DNA of 36,512 nucleotides from Lachnospiraceae bacterium (GTDB taxonomy: Bacteria > Bacillota > Clostridia > Lachnospirales > Lachnospiraceae). Below the pieces are notes generated by a model, which saw only the letters and a list, made by a program, of their open reading frames with translations, did not search any database and was not told the origin of the DNA. Position numbers and translations under genes: made by a program. Below are positions 1-7,797 of the stretch, piece by piece. The number at the start of each line of letters is the position of its first letter. Position 1 is the stretch's first letter. The DNA lies in contig CAJTAL010000045.1 in assembly GCA_910574285.1 (NCBI GenBank), positions 1 to 36,512 on the forward strand, read 5' to 3'.

Positions 1-1148
1 GTTCTGGTAATGTGCAGAAGCGTTTCCGGATAATGTGGCTGGAGAACTACATCAATTTTATATGGTGCTAAAATAATCTGAAGATTGGCTGCTCTTTTAA
101 TCTGGAAAACAACATTATAGAAGATGCCGTATTCGTTGAGTAAACGTCCCGACAGGACATTCAGTTTCCGTGCAAGGCTATTCGGCTGTAACTCTGTTTC
201 CAGCCAAGCCGCAAGCTCCGTCGCCGTCCCCTTCCACAAGGGGCAATCGACAGTAATTCTTTTATCTATTTCCTCAAGTAAAGGCTCTGGCGGCTCTTTC
301 CAAAGTTCTGTTTCTGCCTTTTGAAAATCCCATAACAATGTTTCGGGATTGCGGAGAAGATAGAGTTTCTGCTCTTGTTGGTCTCTGCCCGACACTTCAA
401 GCGTGGCGGCATTGCCGATGCGTTTTTCTTTCTGCAACAGGAACGCACCGTCAGCCGCACCAAGCAAGCCAGTAGTCCCCGAAATCATATCGAACTTATC
501 ATCAGACCCCTGCTTTCTGGTATGATGGACAATCAAGATACAGATGCCATAGCTGTCTGCAAACTGTTTCAGCCTTGTAATAACCTCATAGTCATTTGTG
601 TAACTGTAATTATCCCCGCCGACTTCACGCACCTTTTGGAGGGTGTCAATAATAATCAGTCTTGTGTCTGTATGCTGTTTCATAAATTCCTGCAACTGTT
701 CATCCAAACCATTGCCAAGATTACCCGCCGAAACAGAAAAGAATAAATTGTCTGCCCCGTCCGTGCCAAACATACGGTACAGCCTTTCCTGCAGGCGGCG
801 GTAATCATCTTCAAGGGCAAGGTACAAGACCGTTCCTTTTCGGACGGGATATTCCCATAGTGGTACTCCCATACTGGTATAGTACGCAATCTGCGCTATA
901 AGAAAGCTCTTGCCGACTTTTGGCGCGCCTGCGAAAAGATAAGTGCCAGGGTAGAGCAGACCGTCAATCAAAGGCGACTTGCTCGGATATACAGAATCAT
1001 ACAATTCAGCCATAGATACAGTTTCAAGAGCTTTGCTATTGTTTTTCGGCGGGTAATTGGTTATACTGTTATTGTTTACATTAGGCGGTTGCTCCGTATC
1101 TGCGCCAACAGATACATTCGGGGCAGCCGTTTCTTTTTTATTTGCCAT
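1..1148 (-). pseudogene. RepA-like AAA ATPase, C-terminus replaced by terminal repeat
   Basis: Plasmid/element RepA-type hexameric ATPase (AAA_25, DnaB/RecA-like), expected to act as replicative helicase or mobilization accessory of the element. Read from ATG at 1148, the frame stays open to the window edge. Walker A GAPKVGKS lies at residues 74-81 and a Walker B-like LIIIDT at 164-169. The family-like part runs about 344 residues, to roughly position 115; beyond that the frame continues through the 101-bp repeat into sequence unlike the family, so the native C-terminus is lost. The start overlaps the upstream gene by 11 nt, indicating one operon with int and xis. Not a complete gene in this window. 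Confidence 0.8.
14..114. repeat. Left copy of 101-bp perfect terminal inverted repeat
   Basis: Bases 14-114 are the exact reverse complement of 36412-36512 (101 of 101 bases by eye). The repeat begins where the RepA-like gene stops resembling its family, so it is foreign to that gene. Its inward edge reads TGTTGTTTTCC on the minus strand, a TG-type terminus like those of many insertion sequences. No transposase is visible because the window ends first. It could also be a shared assembly-graph sequence at both ends of a contig. Confidence 0.85.
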
Positions 1149-1473
1149 CTTCACACTCTCCTTTCAGACCGCCGAGGATAACAGCAATCAGCTCGATTGT
1201 GTCAAGCAATTCTTCATTTACACCCTCACCCGCTTCAATCCTCTGCAATTCTGCAAGGACGGCGGCAAGTTCATTGCGGAGTGCCTTATATACCCTCGGA
1301 TTGCCCTGCACGACCACGTCTTGGCATAAGAGCCGCCTTGTGATATAGTCCTGCTTGGTAAGCCCCGAAAGCCGCACCGCTTTGTCAATCTGCTCATTTT
1401 CTTCGGGAGATACCCGAAAAGCGACGGTTTTATTCCTCCAACGGTTGCAGTTGTCCAAATTCTTTGCCGACAT
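1138..1473 (-). CDS. MobC/ribbon-helix-helix-like mobilization protein
   Basis: A 111-residue protein. It begins with a basic stretch followed by a ribbon-helix-helix-like segment (VAFRVSPEENEQIDKAV, about residues 17-33) typical of plasmid mobilization accessory proteins and CopG-like DNA-binding proteins. The rest is helical and acidic. ATG lies one base after the integrase stop, with a GGGGGAT ribosome site inside the integrase end, and its own stop overlaps the repA start. Its place between int and repA suggests a DNA-binding accessory role in transfer or replication of the element. The exact function is inferred from context and general resemblance only. Confidence 0.65.
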   Translation of the reverse strand: MSAKNLDNCNRWRNKTVAFRVSPEENEQIDKAVRLSGLTKQDYITRRLLCQDVVVQGNPRVYKALRNELAAVLAELQRIEAGEGVNEELLDTIELIAVILGGLKGECEDGK

Positions 1474-1474
1474 A

Positions 1475-2554
1475 TCAAAAATCCCCCTTTCCTAAATCGT
1501 CAAGCCTGTCTGCCATTTCTGCCTGCTTTGACGGAAACAGATGTGCATAGCGGTAAGTGATTTCAATACTCTCATGCCCTACTCGGTCAGCAATCGCCAC
1601 CGCCGAGAACCCCATGTCAATCAACAGACTGATGTGGCTATGCCGCAAATCGTGAATCCGTATGCGTTTCACCCCTGCGGCTTTTGCACCTCTGTCCATC
1701 TCGTGATGGAGATAGCTCTTTGTTATTGTAAAGATACGGTCTTTTTTCTTTAAACCATACAGCATACCAATATACTCCTGCATTTCCTCGCATAGAAACT
1801 TTGGCATTTTAATTGTACGGTTGCTCTTTTTCGTTTTCGGAGAGGTAATCACATCCTCGCCATGCAGACGCTGATAAGATTTATTAATCGTGACCGTTTC
1901 CTTATCAAAGTTAAAATCTGCGGCAGTCAAAGCTAATAATTCTCCCTCACGGATTCCGCACCAGTAAAGCATTTCAAAAGCATAAAAGGAAACTGGCTTA
2001 TCCATCATTTCATCCGCAAACCTTTTATATTCCTCTTTGGTCCAGAACAGCATTTCCTTGTGTTCTTCGCTCCCCATGTTCCCCGCCTTTGCCACAGGAT
2101 TGGAGCGGAGGTCATAATACCGTACCGCATGGTTGAAGATAGCGGAAAGCTGGTTGTGGACGGTTTTCAGATACGTCTGCGAATAGGGATTGCGTTTTTC
2201 ATCACGGTAGGCAAGCAGCTCATTCTGCCATGCAATGATTTCCTTTGTGCCAATCCCGCTAATTTTCATCTTTCCAAAATACGGAAGAATCTTCGTCCGA
2301 ATGATATGCTCCTTTGTCAGCCAAGTGTTCTCTTTCAGTCGGTTCTTTACATCATTCGCATAAAGTTCCGTAAATGCTTCAAAGTCCATGTCAAGGTCAG
2401 CAGAATTTTGCAACTGGAATTTCCGTTCCCATTCCTGTGCTTCCCTCTTTGTGGCAAATCCACGCTTACATTTCTGTTTCCGTTCCCCTTTCCAGTTCAC
2501 ATACCGAGCCATCACATACCATGTGCCATTGCCCTCATTCTTAAATACTGGCAT
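1475..2554 (-). CDS. int: Tyrosine recombinase/integrase of guaA-adjacent element
   Basis: A 359-residue phage/ICE-type integrase. An N-terminal AP2-like arm-binding region (residues 1-45) is followed by a SAM-like core-binding domain (about 55-150) and the catalytic domain. Catalytic residues visible: Arg202 in GIREGELLAL, a Lys near 240 in TSPKTKK, HDLRH with His301 and Arg304, His327 in GHESIE, and the nucleophile Tyr336 in YRYAHL. All signature residues are present, so the enzyme looks active. ATG follows the xis stop directly, with a GGAG ribosome site inside xis. The gene lies about 1.6 kb from the guaA 3' end, a known integration hotspot, so it probably placed the element there. Confidence 0.93.
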   Translation of the reverse strand: MPVFKNEGNGTWYVMARYVNWKGERKQKCKRGFATKREAQEWERKFQLQNSADLDMDFEAFTELYANDVKNRLKENTWLTKEHIIRTKILPYFGKMKISGIGTKEIIAWQNELLAYRDEKRNPYSQTYLKTVHNQLSAIFNHAVRYYDLRSNPVAKAGNMGSEEHKEMLFWTKEEYKRFADEMMDKPVSFYAFEMLYWCGIREGELLALTAADFNFDKETVTINKSYQRLHGEDVITSPKTKKSNRTIKMPKFLCEEMQEYIGMLYGLKKKDRIFTITKSYLHHEMDRGAKAAGVKRIRIHDLRHSHISLLIDMGFSAVAIADRVGHESIEITYRYAHLFPSKQAEMADRLDDLGKGDF

Positions 2555-2755
2555 TTATACCATCTCCTTTCCCTGTTTTTCTCCCGCCCCATAGAGTCTT
2601 TCCTCAAAATACTGGCGGTTGACACGCCCTGCAATCGTGATAAACCCCTTTTCTTTCAGCTCATCATTCAACTTTTTAATGAGCTTGTAGGCGTAAGGCT
2701 TCGATATGGAAAGCTCCTGCGCCACCTCATCCACACGGATAAATTTGTTGTCCAT
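2555..2755 (-). CDS. xis: Excisionase-like helix-turn-helix protein
   Basis: A 66-residue protein with a helix-turn-helix: FIRVDEVAQELSISKPYAYK is followed by a recognition helix, and the C-terminal half resembles a wing. Such small proteins sit directly upstream of tyrosine integrases and act as recombination directionality factors or regulators. ATG at 2755 is preceded by AAAGGGGA. The stop abuts the int start, so the two are co-transcribed. It faces the divergent xre repressor across a 174-bp region with three operator-like palindromes, implying repressor control of xis-int expression. The excisionase role is inferred from size and position. Confidence 0.75.
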   Translation of the reverse strand: MDNKFIRVDEVAQELSISKPYAYKLIKKLNDELKEKGFITIAGRVNRQYFEERLYGAGEKQGKEMV

Positions 2756-2775
2756 ACAATTTCCCCTTTCTTATC

Positions 2776-2896
2776 TAAGCGTTTTTGCTTAATTCATAGT
2801 ACTAAACATTTTTGCTACTGTCAATAGGTTTGCAAGAAAATATTAAACTTTTTTGTTTCACTTCTCTTGACATTCATTAAGCATATATGCTATACT
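2776..2896. promoter_or_regulatory. Divergent xis/xre control region with three operator-like palindromes
   Basis: Three related imperfect palindromes of the form TAARC-N6-GCTWY occur: 2776-2791 (TAAGCGTTTTTGCTTA), 2803-2818 (TAAACATTTTTGCTAC) and 2878-2893 (TAAGCATATATGCTAT). The third overlaps a sigma-A-like promoter reading rightward into xre: TTGACA at 2867-2872 and TATACT at 2891-2896, spacer 18. The first two lie just upstream of the xis ribosome site. This arrangement suggests Xre autorepression and control of xis-int. A fourth close copy overlaps the guaA stop at 4176-4191. Confidence 0.7.
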
Positions 2897-2929
2897 ACTT
2901 ATAAACATAGGAACAAGGAGTGAAACATC

Positions 2930-3457
2930 ATGGCAATTGGCGAAAGAATACATTTTTTCCGCATCATGCGGGGCATGACACAGAAATACCTTGGTATGCT
3001 TGTCGGATTTCCTGAAAAATCAGCGGATGTGCGTCTGGCACAGTACGAAACTGGCTCACGCAAACCAAAGTCAGACTTGACGGCTGCACTGGCACAGGCT
3101 CTTGACGTTGCGCCGCAGGCTCTTGACATACCCGACATTGACAGCTACATCGGGCTTATGCACACCTTATTTGCCCTTGAGGATATTTATGGTCTTACTG
3201 TCAACGAAACAGACAGTGAAATCTGCTTAAAAGTCAACAAAGACAAAAGCAAGGATGCCGCCGAACTTCTGAAAATGCTCTCCGCTTGGAAAGAGCAGGC
3301 GGACAAGCTCTGTGCCGAGGAAATCAGCAGGGAAGATTACGACCAGTGGCGGTATAATTACCCGAAGTTTGACACTACGCAGCATTGGGCGAAAGCCCCC
3401 TCTAAGGAATTAAACGATGCCTTAGTCGAAGCGTTCAAAGACAAGCTGTCAGACTAA
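2930..3457 (+). CDS. Xre-family repressor of the element
   Basis: A 175-residue regulator with an N-terminal Cro/CI-type helix-turn-helix (about residues 5-65: IGERIHFFRIMRGMTQKYLG onward, then RLAQYETGSRKPKSDL). The C-terminal part is helical, of unknown fold, and may sense or oligomerise. ATG at 2930 has AAGGAG eight bases upstream. It is transcribed away from xis-int and its own promoter overlaps an operator-like palindrome, the layout of a lysogeny-style switch. A GNAT gene follows 26 bp downstream. Binding to the TAAGC palindromes is inference. Confidence 0.85.
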   Translation: MAIGERIHFFRIMRGMTQKYLGMLVGFPEKSADVRLAQYETGSRKPKSDLTAALAQALDVAPQALDIPDIDSYIGLMHTLFALEDIYGLTVNETDSEICLKVNKDKSKDAAELLKMLSAWKEQADKLCAEEISREDYDQWRYNYPKFDTTQHWAKAPSKELNDALVEAFKDKLSD

Positions 3458-3483
3458 CCAAGCCAGATTGGAAGGTGAAAAAC

Positions 3484-3936
3484 GTGATTATCAGAGAATA
3501 CCTCCCCTCGGACTGTAAATACTTAGCGGAGCTGTTTTATCAGACTGTCCACTCTATAAATGCCAAAGACTACACAGATGAACAGTTAAACGTCTGGGCA
3601 ACTGGCAATGTAAACATAAATGAATAGAATCAATCATTATCCGAGCATTTTACACTTGTCGCCATAAAAGGCGGCATTATAGCAGGGTTTGGCGATATTG
3701 ACAGGACAGGCTACCTTGACAGGCTGTATGTACACAAGGACTATCAAAGCCAAGGGATTGCCACCGCTATCTGCGATAAACTGGAACACGCTTTTGGGAT
3801 AAGCAAAATAACCACCCATGCTTCCATCACTGCAAAGCCGTTCTTTCTTCACAGAGGATATAGCGTAATTAAGGAACAGCAAGTAATCAGGTCAAATATC
3901 CCCTTGACGAATTACATTATGGAAAAACCTCTTTAA
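3484..3936 (+). pseudogene. GNAT N-acetyltransferase with internal TAG stop
   Basis: One reading frame of 150 codons from GTG at 3484 (GGAAGGTG upstream) to TAA at 3934-3936, interrupted by TAG at 3625-3627 (codon 48). Before the stop it reads as a GNAT N-terminus (IIREYLPSDCKYLAELFYQT). After it comes the acetyl-CoA-binding core LDRLYVHKDYQSQGIATAIC, then FFLHRGY near the end. The context ahead of QSLSEHF suggests the lost codon was Trp (TGG to TAG), a single substitution. It follows xre in the same operon. Homologues ride on many Clostridial elements as cargo; the substrate is unknown. Confidence 0.8.
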
Positions 3937-3977
3937 CCATCACCCCAATTCACTAATCAAAAAACACGACAAAAAAC

Positions 3978-4013
3978 GCCCTTAGCCATGTGTTCCTACC
4001 CACAGCTAAGGGC
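3978..4013. terminator. Hairpin terminator after xre-GNAT
   Basis: Perfect 9-bp inverted repeat GCCCTTAGC (3978-3986) and GCTAAGGGC (4005-4013) with an 18-nt loop. It is followed by ATTTTAA on the plus strand and by a T-run on the minus strand (AAAAAA at 3971-3976 read in reverse). It can end the rightward xre-GNAT transcript and possibly leftward guaA transcripts. Confidence 0.65.
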
Positions 4014-4111
4014 ATTTTAATATGGATTTATTTCAGTCATCCAAACCGTTTAAAAATCATTCTGCCACCTGTAAACCACCAGACAACAAGAATAATGCCA
4101 CTGAAATGACC

Positions 4112-4191
4112 GTTATCAATTTGTTATCAAAAGACCTTTCCAAAGCCCGCAAACCCGCATAAACACTGGATTTGCTAAACGTTTTTGCTTA
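4112..4191. other. Putative attachment region at the guaA 3' end
   Basis: Where the element meets guaA there are two GTTATCAA direct repeats (4112-4119 and 4123-4130) spaced 11 bp, about one helical turn, as expected for integrase arm-type sites. At 4176-4191 is TAAACGTTTTTGCTTA, matching the operator at 2776-2791 in 15 of 16 bases, with its last three bases being the guaA stop codon. The rest of 3937-4188 holds no gene. The att core itself cannot be fixed because the other element end is outside the window. Confidence 0.5.
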
Positions 4192-5736
4192 TTCGAACTC
4201 AATCGTCCCCGGCGGTTTACTCGTCAAATCATACAATACTCTATTAACCCCCTTCACCTCATTAATTATCCTGCTCATTACTCTATGAAGCACCGCATAC
4301 GGAATTTCCGCCGTCTCTGCCGTCATGAAATCCACCGTATTCACCGCCCTAAGCGCTATTGCGTAATCATAAGTTCTTTCATCGCCCATAACCCCGACAC
4401 TCTGCATATTCGTAAGCGCCGCAAAATACTGACCTATTTCCCTTTCCAATCCAGCCTTTTGAATCTCTTCTCTGTAAATCGCATCTGCATCCTGGACAAT
4501 CCTCACCTTCTCGGCCGTCACTTCCCCAACGATACGGACTCCAAGTCCCGGTCCCGGAAATGGCTGGCGGTATACAAGATATTCCGGAATTCCGAGTTCT
4601 AACCCCGCTTTTCGAACCTCATCTTTAAACAGATCCCGAAGCGGCTCTATAATCTCCTTAAAATCCACATAATCCGGAAGACCTCCTACATTATGATGCG
4701 ACTTAATTACGGCAGACTCACCGCCCAGTCCGCTCTCTACGACATCCGGATAAATCGTCCCCTGCACAAGAAAATCTACAGTACCGATCTCCTTCGCCTG
4801 CTCCTCGAATACACGGATGAATTCTTCTCCGATAATTTTCCTTTTCTTCTCCGGTTCTGAAACCCCCGCCAGCTTTTCATAAAACCTCTGTTGCGCGTTT
4901 ACACGGATAAAATTAAGGTCATATTCACCTTCCGGACCAAATACTGCCTCTACCTCATCACCTTCATTCTTTCTGAGAAGGCCATGATCCACAAAAACAC
5001 AGGTAAGCTGTGCTCCCACAGCTTTCGACATCAGAACCGCCGCCACAGAAGAATCCACGCCGCCGGACAATGCACAGAGAACTTTCCCATTCCCAACTTT
5101 TTCGCGTATCTGCTTAACAGACTCCTCAACAAAAGAATCCATCTTCCAGTCACCTGCACATCCGCACACACCAACTACAAAATTAGACAACATCTTCATT
5201 CCTTCTTCCGTGTGTAACACCTCCGGATGGAACTGAATCGCATATAATCCAGATTCTGCATTTTCTGCCGCCGCAACCGGACAAGACGACGTATGAGCAG
5301 TGATCTCAAAACCAGGAGCCACTTCAAAAATAGTATCAAAATGGCTCATCCAGCACACCGTCTTTTCGGAAACATCCCAAAATATCCTGGAATCCCTCTT
5401 ATCCACAAAAACCTCTGTCTTCCCATATTCTCTCACATCAGCCCGCGCCACATCCCCGCCAAGCAAATACATCATAAGCTGCGCGCCATAGCAAAGTCCA
5501 AGAACCGGTATCCCCAGTTCGAACAGCTCCTTCGTATACGTCGGAGATTCTTCCTCATAACAGCTATTCGGACCTCCGGTCAGGATAATTCCTTTTGGGT
5601 TCATCGCCTTGATCTTCTCAATATCCGTCCTATAAGAATATATCTCACAGTATACATTACATTCCCGGACACGCCTTGCCACTAGCTGATTGTACTGACC
5701 GCCAAAATCCAACACAACTATAAGCTCTCTCTTCAT
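4189..5736 (-). CDS. guaA: GMP synthase (glutamine-hydrolysing)
   Basis: Converts XMP to GMP using glutamine and ATP in the cytoplasm. 515 residues from the second ATG of a pair, the family-typical MKRELIVV start; GGGAAAGGGG lies just upstream and an in-frame GTG/ATG start further up is less likely. The N-terminal class I glutamine amidotransferase has its nucleophile in GLCYGAQ (Cys about 82) and a QFHPEV histidine. The ATP-pyrophosphatase domain carries ALSGGVDSS. The C-terminal dimerisation domain ends in KPPGTIEFE, the normal family end, so the gene is intact despite an element abutting its stop codon. That 3' end is a known integration site for genomic islands. Confidence 0.97.
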   Translation of the reverse strand: MKRELIVVLDFGGQYNQLVARRVRECNVYCEIYSYRTDIEKIKAMNPKGIILTGGPNSCYEEESPTYTKELFELGIPVLGLCYGAQLMMYLLGGDVARADVREYGKTEVFVDKRDSRIFWDVSEKTVCWMSHFDTIFEVAPGFEITAHTSSCPVAAAENAESGLYAIQFHPEVLHTEEGMKMLSNFVVGVCGCAGDWKMDSFVEESVKQIREKVGNGKVLCALSGGVDSSVAAVLMSKAVGAQLTCVFVDHGLLRKNEGDEVEAVFGPEGEYDLNFIRVNAQQRFYEKLAGVSEPEKKRKIIGEEFIRVFEEQAKEIGTVDFLVQGTIYPDVVESGLGGESAVIKSHHNVGGLPDYVDFKEIIEPLRDLFKDEVRKAGLELGIPEYLVYRQPFPGPGLGVRIVGEVTAEKVRIVQDADAIYREEIQKAGLEREIGQYFAALTNMQSVGVMGDERTYDYAIALRAVNTVDFMTAETAEIPYAVLHRVMSRIINEVKGVNRVLYDLTSKPPGTIEFE

Positions 5737-5814
5737 CATTTTCCCCTTTCCCATCTGAATATTATACCAATGCTTTCTGCTTTCTACTTCCAGTGTCCTT
5801 TAAAATTCTGAATT

Positions 5815-7170
5815 TTATACCAATGCTTTCCGCCTCCAATGACCTTTAAAATATCGAATCCAGAAACATAATCCACGGAACGCCCAGTCGATAACCATCG
5901 CTGCCCATATACCAAATACTCCCATGCCCATATATTTTCCCAGCACAAAACTAAACGCAACCCGGAAAATCCACATAGATATCATAGATATGTACATACA
6001 CGCTTTTACATCACCCGAAGCCCGGAATGTAGATGGCAATGTAAAGGATGAAGGCCATATCAGAATCGCACTGATTCCGTGAAAATAAATGATATTCCTG
6101 GTTGCCTCTGCCGTCACATCAGACAGATTATACGCCTTAAGAATCCACGGAAGAACCGCAAATACACCAAAGACCGTAAGCGCTATACTCACATGTGTAA
6201 TAATAATCAGCTTTTTATTATAATAACGTACCTGCTCATAATCTCCCGCGCCGACACATCTGGCAATCACCGTCGTAACTGCCAGATTAATCGCCATACC
6301 CGGAAGGATCTGGAATAACGCGATGGCATTTCCTACCGCATTTGCGGCAATCGCATACGTCCCAAAAGACGATACCAGACTCAGCACCAGGATCTTCCCC
6401 ATCTGAAACATACTATTCTCAAGACCATTCGGTACGCCTACACTCAATATCTTCTTTACATGAGACCAATCGACCCTATAGCGCCATGTCTTTTTCATAT
6501 GGAGAGCCTGTTTTTCATCACACAGCAGGACGATGATAATCACGGCGGCTATGATTCTGGAAACAAGCGTCGGAATTGCAACTCCCGCAGTTCCCATATG
6601 GAAAACATAAATCAGCAGTGCATTTCCCCCTACATTAATAAGGTTCATAATAATCGACACATTCATGGATACCTTGGAATTACCCATAGCACGGAATATG
6701 GCGGCTCCCGCATTATACATCGCCATAAAGGGAATCGCCATCGCAACAATAATCAGATATATATCAGCATGATGCATAACATCATCCTCAATGCGCCCGA
6801 ATATCCCATGCAGAATCACATACTTCCCGGCATACACAAGAACCGTAATCACTACTGCGCATAAAGTCGTAAACCAAACCAGTTGATTGGCCGACTCACA
6901 GGCCGGCTCCTGTTTCCTATGCCCCAGGTACTGTCCGGCAACCACCGCGCCTCCTGTTGCCAAAGCCGCGAATATATTAATCAGCAAAACCATGATCTGG
7001 TCTACCAGGGAAACCCCCGACACCGCGGCTTCCCCTACGCTCGCAATCATAATAGAATCTGCCATACCGACCAGAACAGCCAGGAGCTGCTCCACAACCA
7101 GCGGAAGGATCAAAGAAACCAATGCTTTATTATCAAATAAATACTTACCACTATATGCATTCTTCATCAT
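5815..7170 (-). CDS. MATE-family multidrug/sodium antiporter
   Basis: A 451-residue integral membrane protein with the two six-helix halves of the MATE family. The first half starts LVSLILPLVVEQLLAVLVG and includes GMADSIMIASVGEAAVSGVS, a hallmark region; the second half begins near VGVPNGLENSMFQMGKILVL. Expected to export cationic drugs or metabolites using a sodium or proton gradient. Length is normal. ATGATG at 7170 has only a weak ribosome site. It is 60 bp upstream of guaA on the same strand and may share its transcript. A terminator-like hairpin at 7204-7240 lies just upstream. Substrate unknown. Confidence 0.93.
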   Translation of the reverse strand: MMKNAYSGKYLFDNKALVSLILPLVVEQLLAVLVGMADSIMIASVGEAAVSGVSLVDQIMVLLINIFAALATGGAVVAGQYLGHRKQEPACESANQLVWFTTLCAVVITVLVYAGKYVILHGIFGRIEDDVMHHADIYLIIVAMAIPFMAMYNAGAAIFRAMGNSKVSMNVSIIMNLINVGGNALLIYVFHMGTAGVAIPTLVSRIIAAVIIIVLLCDEKQALHMKKTWRYRVDWSHVKKILSVGVPNGLENSMFQMGKILVLSLVSSFGTYAIAANAVGNAIALFQILPGMAINLAVTTVIARCVGAGDYEQVRYYNKKLIIITHVSIALTVFGVFAVLPWILKAYNLSDVTAEATRNIIYFHGISAILIWPSSFTLPSTFRASGDVKACMYISMISMWIFRVAFSFVLGKYMGMGVFGIWAAMVIDWAFRGLCFWIRYFKGHWRRKALV

Positions 7171-7203
7171 TCATCATGAGCCTCACAAACTTATTGTTAA
7201 ATT

Positions 7204-7240
7204 AAAAAACTCCCCAACGCACATTATACGCCGGGAGAGT
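7204..7240 (-). terminator. Rho-independent terminator downstream of HPr-like gene
   Basis: On the minus strand ACTCTCCC (complement of 7233-7240) pairs with GGGGAGT (complement of 7209-7215) with one bulge and is followed by a TTTTTT run. It would end transcripts from the HPr-like gene before the MATE gene. The 187 bp between it and the HPr-like stop contain no convincing gene, only a short open tail without a start. Confidence 0.6.
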
Positions 7241-7427
7241 CCTATAATACAAGTATCTGATACTCTATTCTGAAAACCCTTGTACTAATATTCCGTTCTA
7301 TTTTCCCGCCTGTACAAGTCCAGAATACTCCGCACAGCCCGCTGCACTTCCGTTTCTGAGCTTACACATTCGAATAAATGTCCTCGAAAATCTGCACAGG
7401 AACCTCCAGGACGGAGTACTGATTCGC

Positions 7428-7658
7428 TTACGCAGCAACAAATTCCTCCAGATCTTTTCGAAGAGCTCCGCACTCTTCCTCATACACATTCAATTCAATC
7501 TCTCTCTGAACACCAAGATTAAGAAGCCCCAAAAGAGATTTTGCGTCCACAACATATTTGCCGCGTTTCATATCCATATTATAAGGATATTTTTCTACCT
7601 TTTGTACAAACTTTACGATGTCGTCCAGGTTCTGAAATACTACAATCATTTTGTTCAT
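7428..7658 (-). CDS. HPr-like protein lacking the phosphorylatable histidine
   Basis: A 76-residue protein, start set at the ATG at 7658 because GGAGAG precedes it at good spacing; a further in-frame ATG 12 codons upstream lacks this. It fits the HPr fold by length and by the conserved VDAKSLLGLLNLG segment, which corresponds to the regulatory-serine region of HPr. The GLHARPA-type motif with the PTS His15 is absent, so it cannot take part in sugar phosphotransfer in the usual way. Such HPr-like proteins are common in Lachnospiraceae; the role is unknown, perhaps regulatory. Own promoter and terminator are visible, so it seems monocistronic. Confidence 0.75.
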   Translation of the reverse strand: MNKMIVVFQNLDDIVKFVQKVEKYPYNMDMKRGKYVVDAKSLLGLLNLGVQREIELNVYEEECGALRKDLEEFVAA

Positions 7659-7692
7659 AACAATCTCTCCTTCTTTTTTTTGAAATATTATC

Positions 7693-7720
7693 ATATTATT
7701 CCAAAAATGGAAATTGACAA
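7693..7720 (-). promoter_or_regulatory. Promoter of HPr-like gene
   Basis: Minus-strand TTGTCA (complement of 7715-7720) and TAATAT (complement of 7693-7698) with a 16-bp spacer, about 35 bp upstream of the start. A plausible sigma-A promoter in AT-rich DNA. Confidence 0.5.
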
Positions 7721-7797
7721 AACTTCCAATTTATTAGTAAATTTTGTTTTTTTATAAGGATAATTGCACAAAACAAATTGTTCTGACCGCCCCTGGA

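Noticed and set aside
2060-2827. 255-codon plus-strand ORF opposite int and xis
   Set aside because: It is the antisense shadow of the integrase and excisionase genes, which show clear catalytic motifs and ribosome sites.
7285-7473. Small gene downstream of the HPr-like gene
   Set aside because: The frame overlaps the HPr-like coding end, has no ribosome site, and only its tail looks protein-like.
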